Assembly (NCBI GenBank): GCA_947630545.1
Contig: CANRHX010000012.1
Span: forward strand, 1-46,335
Direction of reading: 5' to 3'
DNA length: 46,335 bases
From: an uncultured Clostridia bacterium
GTDB lineage: Bacteria > Bacillota > Clostridia > TANB77 > CAG-508
Of the stretch, positions 8,349 through 17,550 are shown one piece after another; position 1 is the first letter of the stretch, and each line of letters opens with the position of its first letter. The notes below the pieces were generated by a model. The model searched no databases and was not told the DNA's origin. It saw only the letters and a program-made list of their open reading frames with translations. A program made the position numbers and the translations under genes.

Positions 8349-9767
8349 AAATGTGAGTGCCAAATGGAAAGAGAATGTATACAAGAATGTACGTTCTATA
8401 ATGAATGTATATTTTGATGGTGTACTAATAAATCCAGATTATATAACAGATTTTAAACCTCGGAAACGAATTATTTAATAATGATTTAGAGTTAGGTGCT
8501 GTGGTTAGTCAATATATAGAAATACAAATACATAAAAAATCTAATATTAAAATTCCTAAAACTATAAAAATTGAATATGGAATACTTATAAATAATGCGT
8601 TAACAGTTCAAGAAATTGATTCAATGTTAGTAGGGACATTAGATGGAATACAAGTAAAAAGTTTATCAAAAGAAGATAATAACTTCGAAATGATACCAAT
8701 AGGAATATATAATGTAGACGATTATGACGATGAAGATGACAATGTTATTAATATAAGAGCATTAGATAATGTAATTAAATTTGATTCAGATGATGGATAT
8801 TATGATGCCAGTGAATTAATAAATAGAAAAGGTTATGCAACTTTAGGAGAGATAGCAGAAGATATATGTACTAAAAAGGGATTAGAATTACGGTTCAATC
8901 TCTTTTTTAAATTCTGATAAAAAGATAACTGTATATGACAACGAAGTAAAAGCACGAGAATATATGAGTTATATATCAGAGAGTGGTGGTGGATTTGTAT
9001 GTGCAGGCAGAGATGGAAAGATATATATAAGAACTCTAGGCGAAGATAAAATAGAAATGCCATTGAATTTATTTAAAACATATAAATTTGGCGAAGAATA
9101 TAAAATTTCAAGAGTAGCATATGAGAATGGAATTGAAAGTTTTAAATTTGGAGATGAAGAGAGAAACACACTTTGGCTTAATCAAGAAAACTTATTTATT
9201 GTAGAAAAAGAACAGGTACAAAATATATATAATAAGCTTAATGGGTTGGTTATAAATAGCTTTGAAGGTACATCAGTAATAGATCCAACAATAGATATAG
9301 GAGATATGCTAATAATAGAAGGAAAACCAATCATATATCAAGGGCAGATGAGCTTAAGTGGAAGGTTCATAGCAGATATAGAAAGTAAAATAAGTATTAA
9401 ACAAAGACAAGAAACCACTGCAAAAAGAACATCACAAAAACTAGTTAATAGAAGAGTTCAAAGTAGAATAGATGAAGCAGAAGGAAAAATAACTCAATTA
9501 ATAGAAGAAACATCAGAATATGATGAAAAATTAACTAAAGTAGAACAAGATGTAGATAGTATAAAACAAACTGTAGAAAGTAATTATGATTATAAAAGAG
9601 AAGTAGAAGGAATAACTCAAATTTATTTACAGAATGCATCAGAAGGGGAAATACTTAATTTACAAATAAAAGGAAATAAGACTTATGAATCTAATTTGTT
9701 TCCTTCAAATGAATTATATCCAATGGAAAATTTATATCCAAATACTAAAGGAAGTGAAACATTATGA
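8341..9767 (+). CDS. Tail-associated (Tal-like) protein, two CGG +1 sites
   Basis: The corrected product has 474 residues from ATG 8341, eight bases after CAGGAGG. CGG at 8461 gives KPGNELFNND after C skipping, and CGG at 8891 gives LELGSISFLNSDKK. Without both shifts the gene would be three separate fragments with no start signals for the later ones. The corrected length, 1425 coding bases, is divisible by three. Content (GFVCAGRDGKIYIRTLGEDK, YLVIEGKP-like GDMLIIEGKPIIYQGQM) fits the baseplate hub/Tal family of Gram-positive siphoviruses. A coiled coil (EAEGKITQLIEETSEYDEKL) near residue 380 leads to a C-terminus with ELYPMENLYPN. Confidence 0.75.
8461..8463 (+). other. CGG +1 recoding site 4 (Pro-C-Gly-Asn)
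   Basis: The Tal-like gene reads CCT C GGA AAC. CGG is in frame from ATG 8341; skipping C opens 143 codons to the next site. Confidence 0.8.
8891..8893 (+). other. CGG +1 recoding site 5 (Leu-C-Gly-Ser)
   Basis: The Tal-like gene reads TTA C GGT TCA. CGG is in the frame reached after site 4; skipping C opens 290 codons. Confidence 0.8.
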
Positions 9768-11308
9768 AATATAAAATTATAGTAGATAAACAAAGTAGGA
9801 TAACCCCAACAGAAGAGAAAAAAGAATACATAATAGATATAGAAGAATTAAGATATAAGGGAGATATATGTGACACACTAGTTATAAATGCAGAGAAAAG
9901 TTATGTAGATAGAAAGTTAAATTTAAGTGAATATGGTGTTTTAAGTGAACTAGAAACACCTAAAATTGAAGAATTAAATGATGTAAATATACAATTATTT
10001 GAAGGCGATAATTATATATATTTAGTTGATATGACAGGCAATAGATTTTATGCGGAATATGTAATAAAAAATGATTTAACAGACACATTTGCAACAAGAG
10101 TTGAAATGAATACAAAAATAACACAGACTGCAGAATCCATTATGAGTGAAGTAACTAGAAAAGTAGATGATGTTGAACTAGGAACAAAAATAGAACAAAA
10201 TTGGGAACATGTAAAAATAGCATGGAATCAAATATCCGAATTTATACAATTAATGATATTAAATAATAATGCAAGTTTTGCAATATTAGATGCTAATAAA
10301 AATGTAATGATGGCTTTAGATAAAGAAGGACAACATTTTTATAAAAATGATGGAAAAACAATTTTTGGAGAAATGGGAGTCCAAGAGGTAAATGACCAAA
10401 ACTATATAAGCTTTTCTATACCAACAGAATATGATAAAGCAATTAGCGATGGAATGGCTTGGGGAGTTACTACTAAAAGTGATGGGAAATTTCACCCAAT
10501 ATTATATATAAAAGATTTTAAAATGCCTCCTAAAAATTCAGGAGGAGCTACAGGAGAATTACAACTTGATGGTTGTAATTTAATTTTAGGTGCAGAAAAT
10601 GGACATATAATAGCAGGTGGAATAGAAATAATTCCAGAAACAATAGGAGGTATTACTTTTGCAAAGCAAAATGATGGTTCATCATTAATGACAATATTAA
10701 AAGGTAATTCTGTTACTAATGATAGTATATATATTTTAGATAATATATCACTATTTAAAAACCAAGCTGGAAGTAATTCATTTAGAATTGGAAGTGATGA
10801 AAATAATTCTTGTTTGTTGAGTGATGATGGTAGCATAATAGCTACTAATAGTATTTTTTGCGATGGAGATATAACCTCAAAAAACTACGTATATGGTTAT
10901 GAAGGTATTGAATCAAACGGGTTTGTAAGTGGAAAAGCTTTTATTGATAAGTCACGAGAAGAAGTCAAGAAAAATATACAAAAATATAATAAAAATGCTA
11001 TAAATGAAATAATGAATACAGACATTTATGAATTTAATTATAAAACAGAAGAAGATAACAGAAAAAAACATATTGGATTTATAATTGGAGATAAATATAA
11101 ATATTCTAAAAAAATCACAGAAATAGATGAACAAAGTAAAGAAGTAGGGGCTAATATATATTCTATGGTCTCTGTGGCATATAAAGCTATACAAGAACAA
11201 CAAGAAGAAATAGAAAAAATAAAAGAAAAAGATAAAATAATAACTAATCTTATAGAGAAAATAGAAAAGCTCGAAGAGGAGGTAAAGAATGGAAAAAATC
11301 AACTTTGA
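9764..11308 (+). CDS. Baseplate/tail fibre protein with C-terminal S74-like chaperone region
   Basis: This 514-residue ORF overlaps the Tal-like stop by four bases (ATGA). The N-terminal 130 residues resemble a baseplate attachment domain. The middle has strand-rich segments such as FAILDANKNVMMALDKEGQH and HIIAGGIEIIPETIGGI. The C-terminus has YEFNYKTEEDNRKKHIGFII, then a coiled coil of Glu/Lys-rich heptads. The YxFxYK...HIGFI pattern is that of the peptidase S74 intramolecular chaperone that trims phage fibres, although the full Ser-Lys dyad cannot be assured by eye. Confidence 0.7.
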   Translation: MKYKIIVDKQSRITPTEEKKEYIIDIEELRYKGDICDTLVINAEKSYVDRKLNLSEYGVLSELETPKIEELNDVNIQLFEGDNYIYLVDMTGNRFYAEYVIKNDLTDTFATRVEMNTKITQTAESIMSEVTRKVDDVELGTKIEQNWEHVKIAWNQISEFIQLMILNNNASFAILDANKNVMMALDKEGQHFYKNDGKTIFGEMGVQEVNDQNYISFSIPTEYDKAISDGMAWGVTTKSDGKFHPILYIKDFKMPPKNSGGATGELQLDGCNLILGAENGHIIAGGIEIIPETIGGITFAKQNDGSSLMTILKGNSVTNDSIYILDNISLFKNQAGSNSFRIGSDENNSCLLSDDGSIIATNSIFCDGDITSKNYVYGYEGIESNGFVSGKAFIDKSREEVKKNIQKYNKNAINEIMNTDIYEFNYKTEEDNRKKHIGFIIGDKYKYSKKITEIDEQSKEVGANIYSMVSVAYKAIQEQQEEIEKIKEKDKIITNLIEKIEKLEEEVKNGKNQL

Positions 11309-11951
11309 AGATGGAATAGTATTAAGTCCTGCGAAAGTAACAATTGACGAAGCAGATTATGAAGTAAAACCAGCAGTATATAAAGGTAGTACACCATTAA
11401 GTGCATTTATTCTTAATAAAATGCAGGAAAATATAGAAGTTGAAACAAATAAATTACAATCATCTATAACAGAACTTCAAGAGCAGACATCAGTGTTATT
11501 AAACAGAATAGCTATGTTAGAAGATAATAACGAAATAACATTAGCATTAAATGAAGATAAACAAACCACTGCAACATCAGCATATCAATCATTTGCTGTA
11601 GAATTAACTAAAGTAATATCACAAGTTGGAACTAAATTAAGCATTAAGAATGGACAAGTATTAATAGGAAAAGGAATCACTAAAATAGCAGTAAGCGGTA
11701 AAATGCAAACGCAAGGAGATAATACTTCGTATGGATTGACAATAAAGAAAAATAGCTCGGAGATACTTAATATATATGAATGCAATCCTGGCAATAGTTG
11801 GAATAATTTAACAGCACCAGAAAAAATAATAGATGTAGCAGAGAATGATTTAATATCCATGAATATATATCATAATGTTAGCAGCTCTACTAAAAATATA
11901 AAATCATATAATGGTGGAGGCACATATATGACAGTTAGAGTAATAGAGTAG
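11289..11951 (+). CDS. Phage baseplate/fibre protein with C-terminal beta domain
   Basis: This 220-residue ORF starts within the previous gene, with GAGGAGG seven bases upstream. The first 60 residues are an N-terminal attachment segment (INFEDGIVLSPAKVTIDEADY, then YKGSTPLSAFILNKMQENIE), a motif often seen at the start of Clostridium phage fibres. A short coiled coil follows, then a beta-rich C-terminal domain (TKISQVG-like to TYMTVRVIE) reminiscent of C1q/TNF-like receptor-binding heads. It is probably part of the adhesion apparatus. Confidence 0.65.
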   Translation: MEKINFEDGIVLSPAKVTIDEADYEVKPAVYKGSTPLSAFILNKMQENIEVETNKLQSSITELQEQTSVLLNRIAMLEDNNEITLALNEDKQTTATSAYQSFAVELTKVISQVGTKLSIKNGQVLIGKGITKIAVSGKMQTQGDNTSYGLTIKKNSSEILNIYECNPGNSWNNLTAPEKIIDVAENDLISMNIYHNVSSSTKNIKSYNGGGTYMTVRVIE

Positions 11952-11962
11952 GAGGAGAAAAC

Positions 11963-14599
11963 ATGAGTACAACACCTAATTTAGGATTATTTAAACATGA
12001 TAATCCATCAAAAAATACAAATAAATTTGATGTAGAAAAAGCATTAAACAAGAATTGGGATATAGTAGATGAAAAACATGGTGATTTACAAGCAGAGCAA
12101 GAAATCATACAAGCCGAACAATTAACACAAAATACGAATATAAATAATAACACAACTAATATAGAAGAATTAACCCAAAGAGTAGGTGATAATGAAACGC
12201 ACATAGAAAATATAAAACAAAAACAAACAATACAAGATAATAAGCTTTCAGAATTAGAAACTGGATTGGAAGAAAATTTTTACAACAAAACAGAACTAGA
12301 CAAACTATTAACTGCAAAAGCAAGCCAAAATGATTTAGAAAGTTTACAAGAGAGAGTATCTACAAATGAAACAGACATAACAAATATAGAAGAAGAGCAA
12401 GTAGATCAAAACACAAATATAGAGAACCTGCAAACAGAAAACCAAGAATTAAAAGAAAAGCTTGCAGAAGTAGAAGAAGACAATGAAAAATTAAGAAAAG
12501 TATTTCCAAGTGTAAAAGGAGAAGGTTCAGAGATAACCTTAAATGGCACAACAGAATGTAAGATGGATATTAAAGTAAAGGGAAATACAGAGCAGGAACA
12601 GTATAGTGGAAAACAATTATTAGATTTAGATAATCCAGTTCAACAGACAGATAATATAAAAATTGATGATGAAGGTTGGATTACTCTTGAGATAGATAAT
12701 ACAAATGGTTCCACACAAGTGTGGGGTAATTTTTACCCAAGAAAAAATAATAATTTAAAACCAAATACAACTTATACGATTTTCTTTGAATTGAAAGAAT
12801 TTAATAATAGTTCTAATGTAGGAATGTATATAACAGGTGCTTATGCAGAGACGCAAAAACCAACAACTGTATTTAAAAATGAAACTAGAATTAGTGGTAT
12901 TGAATTTGAAAAAGGAAAAATTTACAGATATACAAATGAGACAATAGAAGATTTAAATTTAGAAAATGTTGAATGTATAATTAGAAATGCAGTAGGTTGC
13001 AGTGTAGGAGAAAAAATAAATATGACATATAGAATATCAATATTTGAAGGAGATATTCCTTTAGATGATTTTGTATACGAACCCTACACAGGAGGAGAGC
13101 CAGCACCAAATCCAAATTTTATTATACCTATTGAAAACTGTGGAGATATTATAAATTTAAGTGATGTTACTAAAATACAAAATCAAAATATTGTAATACG
13201 AGATAATGGAAAGACGATAGTAATGCCATTAATAACAAGTGGAAATGGTTATACATCTACAGGTTTGAAGCTAAAAGAATTATGCCCATCATTAAAAAAT
13301 GGAGATGAAGTATATTTAAATGCAAAATCTACTGCAATTGCTATTAATAATCAAATATGGTTATCAGGAGTCAATTCTTCATGGTATTTTGGAAGTAAAA
13401 GAACAATTACAGAAGAAGATTTAAATTCATTAGTTATAATGTATGGAAATCGTTATAGCGATGGAGATACTACTCAAGTTACTATTTCAGATTTTGTTAT
13501 AGCAGCAGAAAATACAACTGACTGGTCTCCTTATGGTTGTGGAAGTATTGATATCAAAAAACAAAATAAGAATTGGTTTAACACTTTAAATGTTTATAGT
13601 GGGGCAGAATTTATAAAACAAATAATTGATAATAATAACTTTATTCTTAATTATGAAGGAACTGAATCTTGGAAAAAAACAGGGTTTAAAGTTAATTTAA
13701 AGAAAAATACAGATTATAGTTTCCAATTCAAACAAACGAATACAAAACAGGACATATTAAATTTCATATTAATTAAGGGTTATAAAGAAGGACAAGCTAA
13801 TACTATTTATAGCTCTCAATATAACAATTTAGATATTATACATTTAAATAGCGGTAATTATGATTATTTTGAATTTATATTTCATGTTACACAAAGTGCG
13901 ACTACTGCTGGAAATAATATAGCTACAATAGAAAATGTGAAATTATATGAAGGAACTTTTACTAAAGAAACAATGCCAGAGTATGAAGAATACCAAGAAC
14001 AAAATTACCCATTTACACTAGAAAAAGGTCAAAGGCTACACAAAGATGATTATTTAGCAGATGATGAAATAGTTAATACAAGAAAACATGTTGAATTAGA
14101 TGGTACAGAAAATATAGGTTTACAAAATGACTGTTTTACATTTAGTGAGTTTAATGATATACAGTCTACAGATACATCTAATAAAATAATAGTTATTTCT
14201 AGTCATTATCCAGGTGTTTTAACAAACTATAGAGATGAAATTGCAAAATTAGATTATGGAATATCAAAAGTTATAGGAGATAATAAGCAGATTGCAATAA
14301 GAGATGAACGATTTAAAACTGTTGATGAGTTTAAAGGTTATTTATCGGAACAAAAAGAGAAAGGAACCCCAGTTATAATTGAATATATACTTCAAGATGA
14401 AATTATTACACCATATACAGAAATACAACAAAAGCAATATAACTCAATTAAGAAAGCAATGAGCTATGCAGGAGGAACACACATAACGGCAACATCAGAA
14501 AATGCAAATCCAATATTAGAAGTTGAAGCAGTAGCAGACATGAGTTCAGTAATAAATAATTTTGATACAAGGCTATTAGCTTTAGAAAGCGAGGTATAA
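11963..14599 (+). CDS. Phage tail fibre/receptor-binding protein
   Basis: This 878-residue protein starts 8 bases after AGGAGG. The opening (TTPNLGLFKHDNPSKNTNKF, DVEKALNKNWDIVDEK) is the common N-terminal anchor of Clostridium phage fibres. Residues 30-190 are a long coiled coil with hydroxylated and acidic heptads. The rest is several beta-sandwich modules with phrases such as LKPNTTYTIFFELKEF and WYFGSKRTITEEDL, resembling carbohydrate-binding folds. Two passages share the wording ENTTDWSPYG and DFVYEPYTGG, as in many siphovirus fibres. It likely binds the cell surface. Confidence 0.8.
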   Translation: MSTTPNLGLFKHDNPSKNTNKFDVEKALNKNWDIVDEKHGDLQAEQEIIQAEQLTQNTNINNNTTNIEELTQRVGDNETHIENIKQKQTIQDNKLSELETGLEENFYNKTELDKLLTAKASQNDLESLQERVSTNETDITNIEEEQVDQNTNIENLQTENQELKEKLAEVEEDNEKLRKVFPSVKGEGSEITLNGTTECKMDIKVKGNTEQEQYSGKQLLDLDNPVQQTDNIKIDDEGWITLEIDNTNGSTQVWGNFYPRKNNNLKPNTTYTIFFELKEFNNSSNVGMYITGAYAETQKPTTVFKNETRISGIEFEKGKIYRYTNETIEDLNLENVECIIRNAVGCSVGEKINMTYRISIFEGDIPLDDFVYEPYTGGEPAPNPNFIIPIENCGDIINLSDVTKIQNQNIVIRDNGKTIVMPLITSGNGYTSTGLKLKELCPSLKNGDEVYLNAKSTAIAINNQIWLSGVNSSWYFGSKRTITEEDLNSLVIMYGNRYSDGDTTQVTISDFVIAAENTTDWSPYGCGSIDIKKQNKNWFNTLNVYSGAEFIKQIIDNNNFILNYEGTESWKKTGFKVNLKKNTDYSFQFKQTNTKQDILNFILIKGYKEGQANTIYSSQYNNLDIIHLNSGNYDYFEFIFHVTQSATTAGNNIATIENVKLYEGTFTKETMPEYEEYQEQNYPFTLEKGQRLHKDDYLADDEIVNTRKHVELDGTENIGLQNDCFTFSEFNDIQSTDTSNKIIVISSHYPGVLTNYRDEIAKLDYGISKVIGDNKQIAIRDERFKTVDEFKGYLSEQKEKGTPVIIEYILQDEIITPYTEIQQKQYNSIKKAMSYAGGTHITATSENANPILEVEAVADMSSVINNFDTRLLALESEV

Positions 14600-14602
14600 A
14601 TT

Positions 14603-14896
14603 ATGAGTATATTAGAAGATAAGAGTGCTACAAGAGTAAAAGCACTAAAAAGATTAGTAGACAAAGGGCAATATCCAGTAGAATATGCAATAGACAGATT
14701 AGATGAAAAGAATAAACAAGGATTAATAACAGCAACAGACTATGAAGAAACATTTATATATTTTGAAGAATTGTTAAATAAGGAAGAATTAATCGAAGAA
14801 ACAGAACAAGACACAGCTGAACAGAATGATGTAGAAGAAACTGTAGACGAAACTGTAGAAAATACAAAAACTTCTACAGAAAGTGAGGTTGAATAA
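14603..14896 (+). CDS. Hypothetical phage protein, acidic C-terminus
   Basis: This 97-residue ORF begins three bases after the fibre stop, with GAGG eight bases upstream. The first 60 residues are helical (SATRVKALKRLVDKGQYPVE, then KKNKQGLITATDYEE-like), similar in layout to XkdX-type small proteins after fibre genes. The last 40 are almost only Glu, Thr, Val and Asp. The stop overlaps the start of the holin-like gene by one base. Function unknown. Confidence 0.65.
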   Translation: MSILEDKSATRVKALKRLVDKGQYPVEYAIDRLDEKNKQGLITATDYEETFIYFEELLNKEELIEETEQDTAEQNDVEETVDETVENTKTSTESEVE

Positions 14897-15114
14897 TGGA
14901 TAGTACAATAGTAATAGCTATAATTTCATTTTTTGGGACATGCTTTGGAACAATAGGTGGAATTATAGCTAGTTCCAAACTAACTAATTTTAGATTATCT
15001 GAATTAGAAGAAAAGGTAAAAAAGCATAATAACATCATAGAAAGGACTTATATATTAGAAGGAAGAATGACAGAAGCAGAACACGATATAAGAGATTTAA
15101 AGAAGGGAGAGTAA
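14896..15114 (+). CDS. Small holin-like membrane protein
   Basis: This 72-residue protein has one N-terminal membrane segment (IVIAIISFFGTCFGTIGGII) followed by a charged coiled coil (LSELEEKVKKHNNIIERTY). This arrangement is typical of the small protein encoded directly before endolysins in Clostridium phages, grouped with holins or BhlA/XhlA-like proteins. It overlaps the preceding gene by one base and precedes the endolysin by four bases. Holin activity is inferred from place and topology. Confidence 0.7.
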   Translation: MDSTIVIAIISFFGTCFGTIGGIIASSKLTNFRLSELEEKVKKHNNIIERTYILEGRMTEAEHDIRDLKKGE

Positions 15115-15118
15115 TCAA

Positions 15119-16439
15119 ATGAAAAAGAAAAATGTTAAACTAATATTATCTATAATATCAGCAGTAGTATTAATGCTAGGAGTAGCATTAGCTTATAATG
15201 AAACAGGTAAAATTGATACAGAGAAGGTACATCAAGCAGTAGATATAGTATCAGATGCAATAGAAACTTATTCAATGACAAATGAAGAAATAAAAGACTT
15301 GCCAACTACAGAAATAAAAGAAGTAACAGAGCAAGAAGAAAAAGAGGCAGGATTAGAACAAGCTACAACAGAAACAGAAGGATTTGAAGAACAAGGAGAA
15401 ATAGCTTACAATGGAGATAGTGAATTTCCTAAAGTAAGCCTAGGAAATTATGCAGGGCTAACATATTATAGTCAAATAGATAATAGATGGAAAAATCATT
15501 CATATACATCTGTAAAAAACAAATCACAAACAATAGGAACAAGTGGGTGTCGGACCAACATCTGCATCAATAGTAGTAACAGCTATAAAAGGTGTAATAA
15601 CACCACCAGAAATGGGCGATTTGTTTGTAAAATATGGATATAGAAGTGCAGACAATGGTACATACTATAGTGCATTTAAATGGGTAGCAGATACATTTGA
15701 TATAGAATATAAAGAAACATACAAAGTCGATGATGCAGTTGCACTATTAAAAAATAATAACTATGTTGTTGCTAGTGTAGGAAATGGTTTGTTTACAACT
15801 GGAGGACATTATATTGTATTAGTTGGAATAGACGGAAATACATTAAAGATATATGATCCATACTTATATAGTGGAAAATTTGAAACATCAACAAGACGAG
15901 GAAAAGTAACAGTAAGTGGAAATACTGTATATTGTAGTGTAAGTAATTTTAAAAAATATGCAAATGCACAAAAATTCTTTGCTTATCAAAATACAGGTTC
16001 TAACCAAACAAACAATACAAAGAAAGTAACCACATCTACATATACAAGATATATAAAAGCTAATGGTGGATTAAATGTAAGAAATGGAGCAGGAACAAAA
16101 TATAAAAGAATAAAAACACTAGCTAACGGAACAAAGGTAACAATATCAAAAACAAGCGGAAACTGGAGCTATATAACAAGCCCAAGTAAAGGTTGGGTAT
16201 GCTCTACTTATCTTGTTACAACAAAGACAACAACAAAAATAAAAAATACAGTAGGAAAGACTAAAAAGCTAAAAGCAAAAACAACATTGTATAGCAAATC
16301 TAATTTATCAGGAACAAAATATACATATCTAAAAAACACAACACTAACTATAAAGAAAAATGTAAGTGCTAGTGTAGATTATGTATATATACCTTATACA
16401 AAAAGATATGCTTATGTTAAAAATAATGTTTATAAATAA
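15119..16439 (+). CDS. Endolysin: C39-family cysteine peptidase with SH3 domains (CGG +1 site)
   Basis: The corrected product has 439 residues. A membrane or signal segment lies at about 6-26, followed by an acidic linker. The peptidase_C39-like domain starts near YYSQIDNRWKNHSY. The catalytic cysteine is in GTSGCGPTSAS, where the in-frame CGG at 15551 comes right after the Cys codon. Without skipping C the protein ends at 15643 and lacks the His of GGHYIVLVGID and the Asp region IYDPY. Two bacterial SH3-like domains follow (GGLNVRNGAGTKYKRIKTLA, then a second to the end). Two genes after the fibre and directly after the holin-like gene, it is the lysin; an alternative is a host-derived wall peptidase. 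Confidence 0.85.
15551..15553 (+). other. CGG +1 recoding site 6 (Cys-C-Gly-Pro)
   Basis: The endolysin gene reads TGT C GGA CCA. Skipping C gives GCGPTSA, the family's invariant active-site motif. Confidence 0.85.
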
Positions 16440-16444
16440 AATAT

Positions 16445-16482
16445 AGGTAGATTAGATTAACTTCTAGTCTGCCTCTTTTTTT
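16445..16482 (+). terminator. Terminator after the endolysin gene
   Basis: AGGTAGATTAGA at 16445 pairs with TCTAGTCTGCCT at 16463, followed by CTTTTTTT. It ends the late operon. Confidence 0.8.
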
Positions 16483-16586
16483 GTGCCTAAAATTAGCCAT
16501 ATAACTTGTTTCCTAAAAAAATAAAATGGCTTAAAATCCATTCTCATGAGTCAATTTTTAGTGAAATATCAAAGAAAATCAAATAG

Positions 16587-16624
16587 TTGACAAAATTCGA
16601 CACACTAATTTTACATAATATGGT
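16587..16624 (+). promoter_or_regulatory. Promoter region with TTGACA and an overlapping TTCGACA box
   Basis: TTGACA at 16587-16592 and TTCGACA at 16596-16602 precede TATGGT at 16619-16624. TCGACA to TATGGT has a 16-base spacer, similar to the moron promoter. The region 16483-16586 holds no gene I can support. Confidence 0.4.
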
Positions 16625-16646
16625 AAAATATATTTGAGGTGTTATT

Positions 16647-16820
16647 ATGAAAGAAATTTATAAAAAATCCTTGCAAATGATAAAAGAATGCAAAATAAAA
16701 AATGAGAAAGAATATAGAGAGCTAGTAAAAAATTACTTAATACTTAATCCAGAAAGTTTAAAATACATAAGCAGAACAAAAAGGTTCAAAAAAATAATTG
16801 CAATAGCAAATGAGGTTTAA
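16647..16820 (+). CDS. Small hypothetical prophage protein
   Basis: This 57-residue basic protein starts with MKEIYKKSLQMIKECKI and ends with IIAIANEV. GAGGTG lies seven bases upstream and the gene has its own promoter region and terminator, so it is probably real. I do not recognise a family. The gene lies between the lysis genes and the repressor, where lysogeny and immunity genes occur. Confidence 0.6.
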   Translation: MKEIYKKSLQMIKECKIKNEKEYRELVKNYLILNPESLKYISRTKRFKKIIAIANEV

Positions 16821-16833
16821 AGCCTCATTTTTA
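16809..16833 (+). terminator. Terminator overlapping the end of the 57-residue ORF
   Basis: AATGAGG at 16809 pairs with CCTCATT at 16823, followed by TTTT. The stem includes the stop codon region. Confidence 0.75.
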
Positions 16834-16840
16834 AATTTAA

Positions 16841-16865
16841 TTTCATAAAGTTGCCCAAATGCAAC
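16841..16865 (+). promoter_or_regulatory. Phage operator copy 1: GTTGC-CCAAAT-GCAAC
   Basis: TTTCATAAA is followed by the perfect inverted repeat GTTGC-N6-GCAAC at 16850-16865, about 50 bases before the XRE gene. The same block recurs at 17165, after the gene. It is a good candidate operator for the XRE repressor. Confidence 0.6.
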
Positions 16866-16915
16866 AAGATACATGATATACAAAAAAATGTACATACTAA
16901 TGATAAGGTGATTTT

Positions 16916-17116
16916 ATGAAAATTAAAATACTAGTAAAAGAAGTTAGAATAAAACAGAATATGACATTAGAAAAATTGGCACAACTTTCAGGAATAAGTA
17001 AAGGGCATTTAAGTAAAATAGAAAGGCAAGAAAGAGATCCTAAAATTACTACTATGATTTGTATAGCAATGGCCTTAAAAGTCGATATTAAAGAATTATA
17101 TAAAATTATACCATAA
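16916..17116 (+). CDS. XRE-family (Cro/CI-type) transcriptional regulator
   Basis: This 66-residue protein is essentially one helix-turn-helix domain. It reads KILVKEVRIKQNMTLEKLAQ, then LSGISKGHLSKIERQERDPK, with the classic XRE recognition helix and the conserved I-A-x-A-L segment. AAGGTG lies six bases upstream of ATG 16916. It stands between two copies of a palindromic motif, and it is the only regulator in the visible prophage. It may act as a Cro/CI-type repressor or a regulator of the flanking small genes. It lacks a C-terminal oligomerisation or protease domain. Confidence 0.85.
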   Translation: MKIKILVKEVRIKQNMTLEKLAQLSGISKGHLSKIERQERDPKITTMICIAMALKVDIKELYKIIP

Positions 17117-17143
17117 CACGAATAGAATCGTGTTATTTTTTAT
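17115..17143 (+). terminator. Terminator after XRE gene
   Basis: AACACGA at 17115 pairs with TCGTGTT at 17128, followed by ATTTTTTATTTT. It overlaps the stop codon. Confidence 0.8.
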
Positions 17144-17164
17144 TTTCGTAAAAGATTTTGGCAC

Positions 17165-17191
17165 TTTCATAAAATGTTGCCCAAATGAAAC
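17165..17191 (+). promoter_or_regulatory. Phage operator copy 2: GTTGC-CCAAAT-GAAAC
   Basis: TTTCATAAA then, two bases later, GTTGC-CCAAAT-GAAAC at 17176-17191, one mismatch from copy 1. It lies upstream of the 17251 ORF, so the XRE protein may control both its own gene and this ORF. Confidence 0.55.
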
Positions 17192-17250
17192 TTACTACAT
17201 TGTATTTATAAATAAAGAACGTTCTAATATAATTTGGAGGAATAGATATA

Positions 17251-17439
17251 ATGGAAAATGAAGCAATTAATGTAGGAAAGTTTATAAAAGAAAGAATTAT
17301 GGAAAATAAAGAAATGTTTAATAAAGAAGAAATTAAACTTATATGTAAAAATGAGAAATGTATAAAAAAAATTTATTTGTTAGGATTTATTAATGCAAGA
17401 TGTTGTTACAAATACAGTAAAAATAATAATAAAATTTGA
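17251..17439 (+). CDS. Small hypothetical prophage protein near the attachment site
   Basis: This 62-residue ORF (MENEAINVGKFIKERIMENK to YSKNNNKI) has TTGGAGG ten bases upstream and an operator copy plus AT-rich promoter-like sequence before it. I do not recognise a family. It is the last ORF before the tRNA. After it lie two direct copies of TTTGACACACT (17438-17460), then the tRNA terminator. Confidence 0.5.
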   Translation: MENEAINVGKFIKERIMENKEMFNKEEIKLICKNEKCIKKIYLLGFINARCCYKYSKNNNKI

Positions 17440-17499
17440 CACACTTTTTGACACACTAAAATATGAAAAAATGATAAAAAATAGAAAAATGAGAATAAA

Positions 17500-17545
17500 A
17501 AAATAAAAAATAAAAAACAGCTAAATGTATTGAAATAGCTGTTTT
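17500..17545 (-). terminator. Terminator of the tRNA-Thr gene
   Basis: On the minus strand AACAGCTA and TAGCTGTT form a stem (17517-17544) followed by a T-rich run at 17500-17516. Confidence 0.75.
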
Positions 17546-17550
17546 CCACT

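Larger units (their letters stand above)
1..17550. mobile_element. Prophage, right-hand part (siphovirus-type), ending at tRNA-Thr
   Basis: The genes follow the standard order of a long-tailed temperate phage: capsid, connectors, tail tube, frameshifted tail chaperones, tape measure, Dit, Tal, fibres, holin-like, endolysin, then small regulatory genes. All run on the plus strand. The block stops at the CCA end of a minus-strand tRNA-Thr at 17551, which is the usual position of a tyrosine-integrase attachment site. The left end, portal, terminase and integrase are outside the window. Prophage identity is seen directly from gene content; the tRNA attachment is inference, because the partner att copy is not visible. 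Confidence 0.9.
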
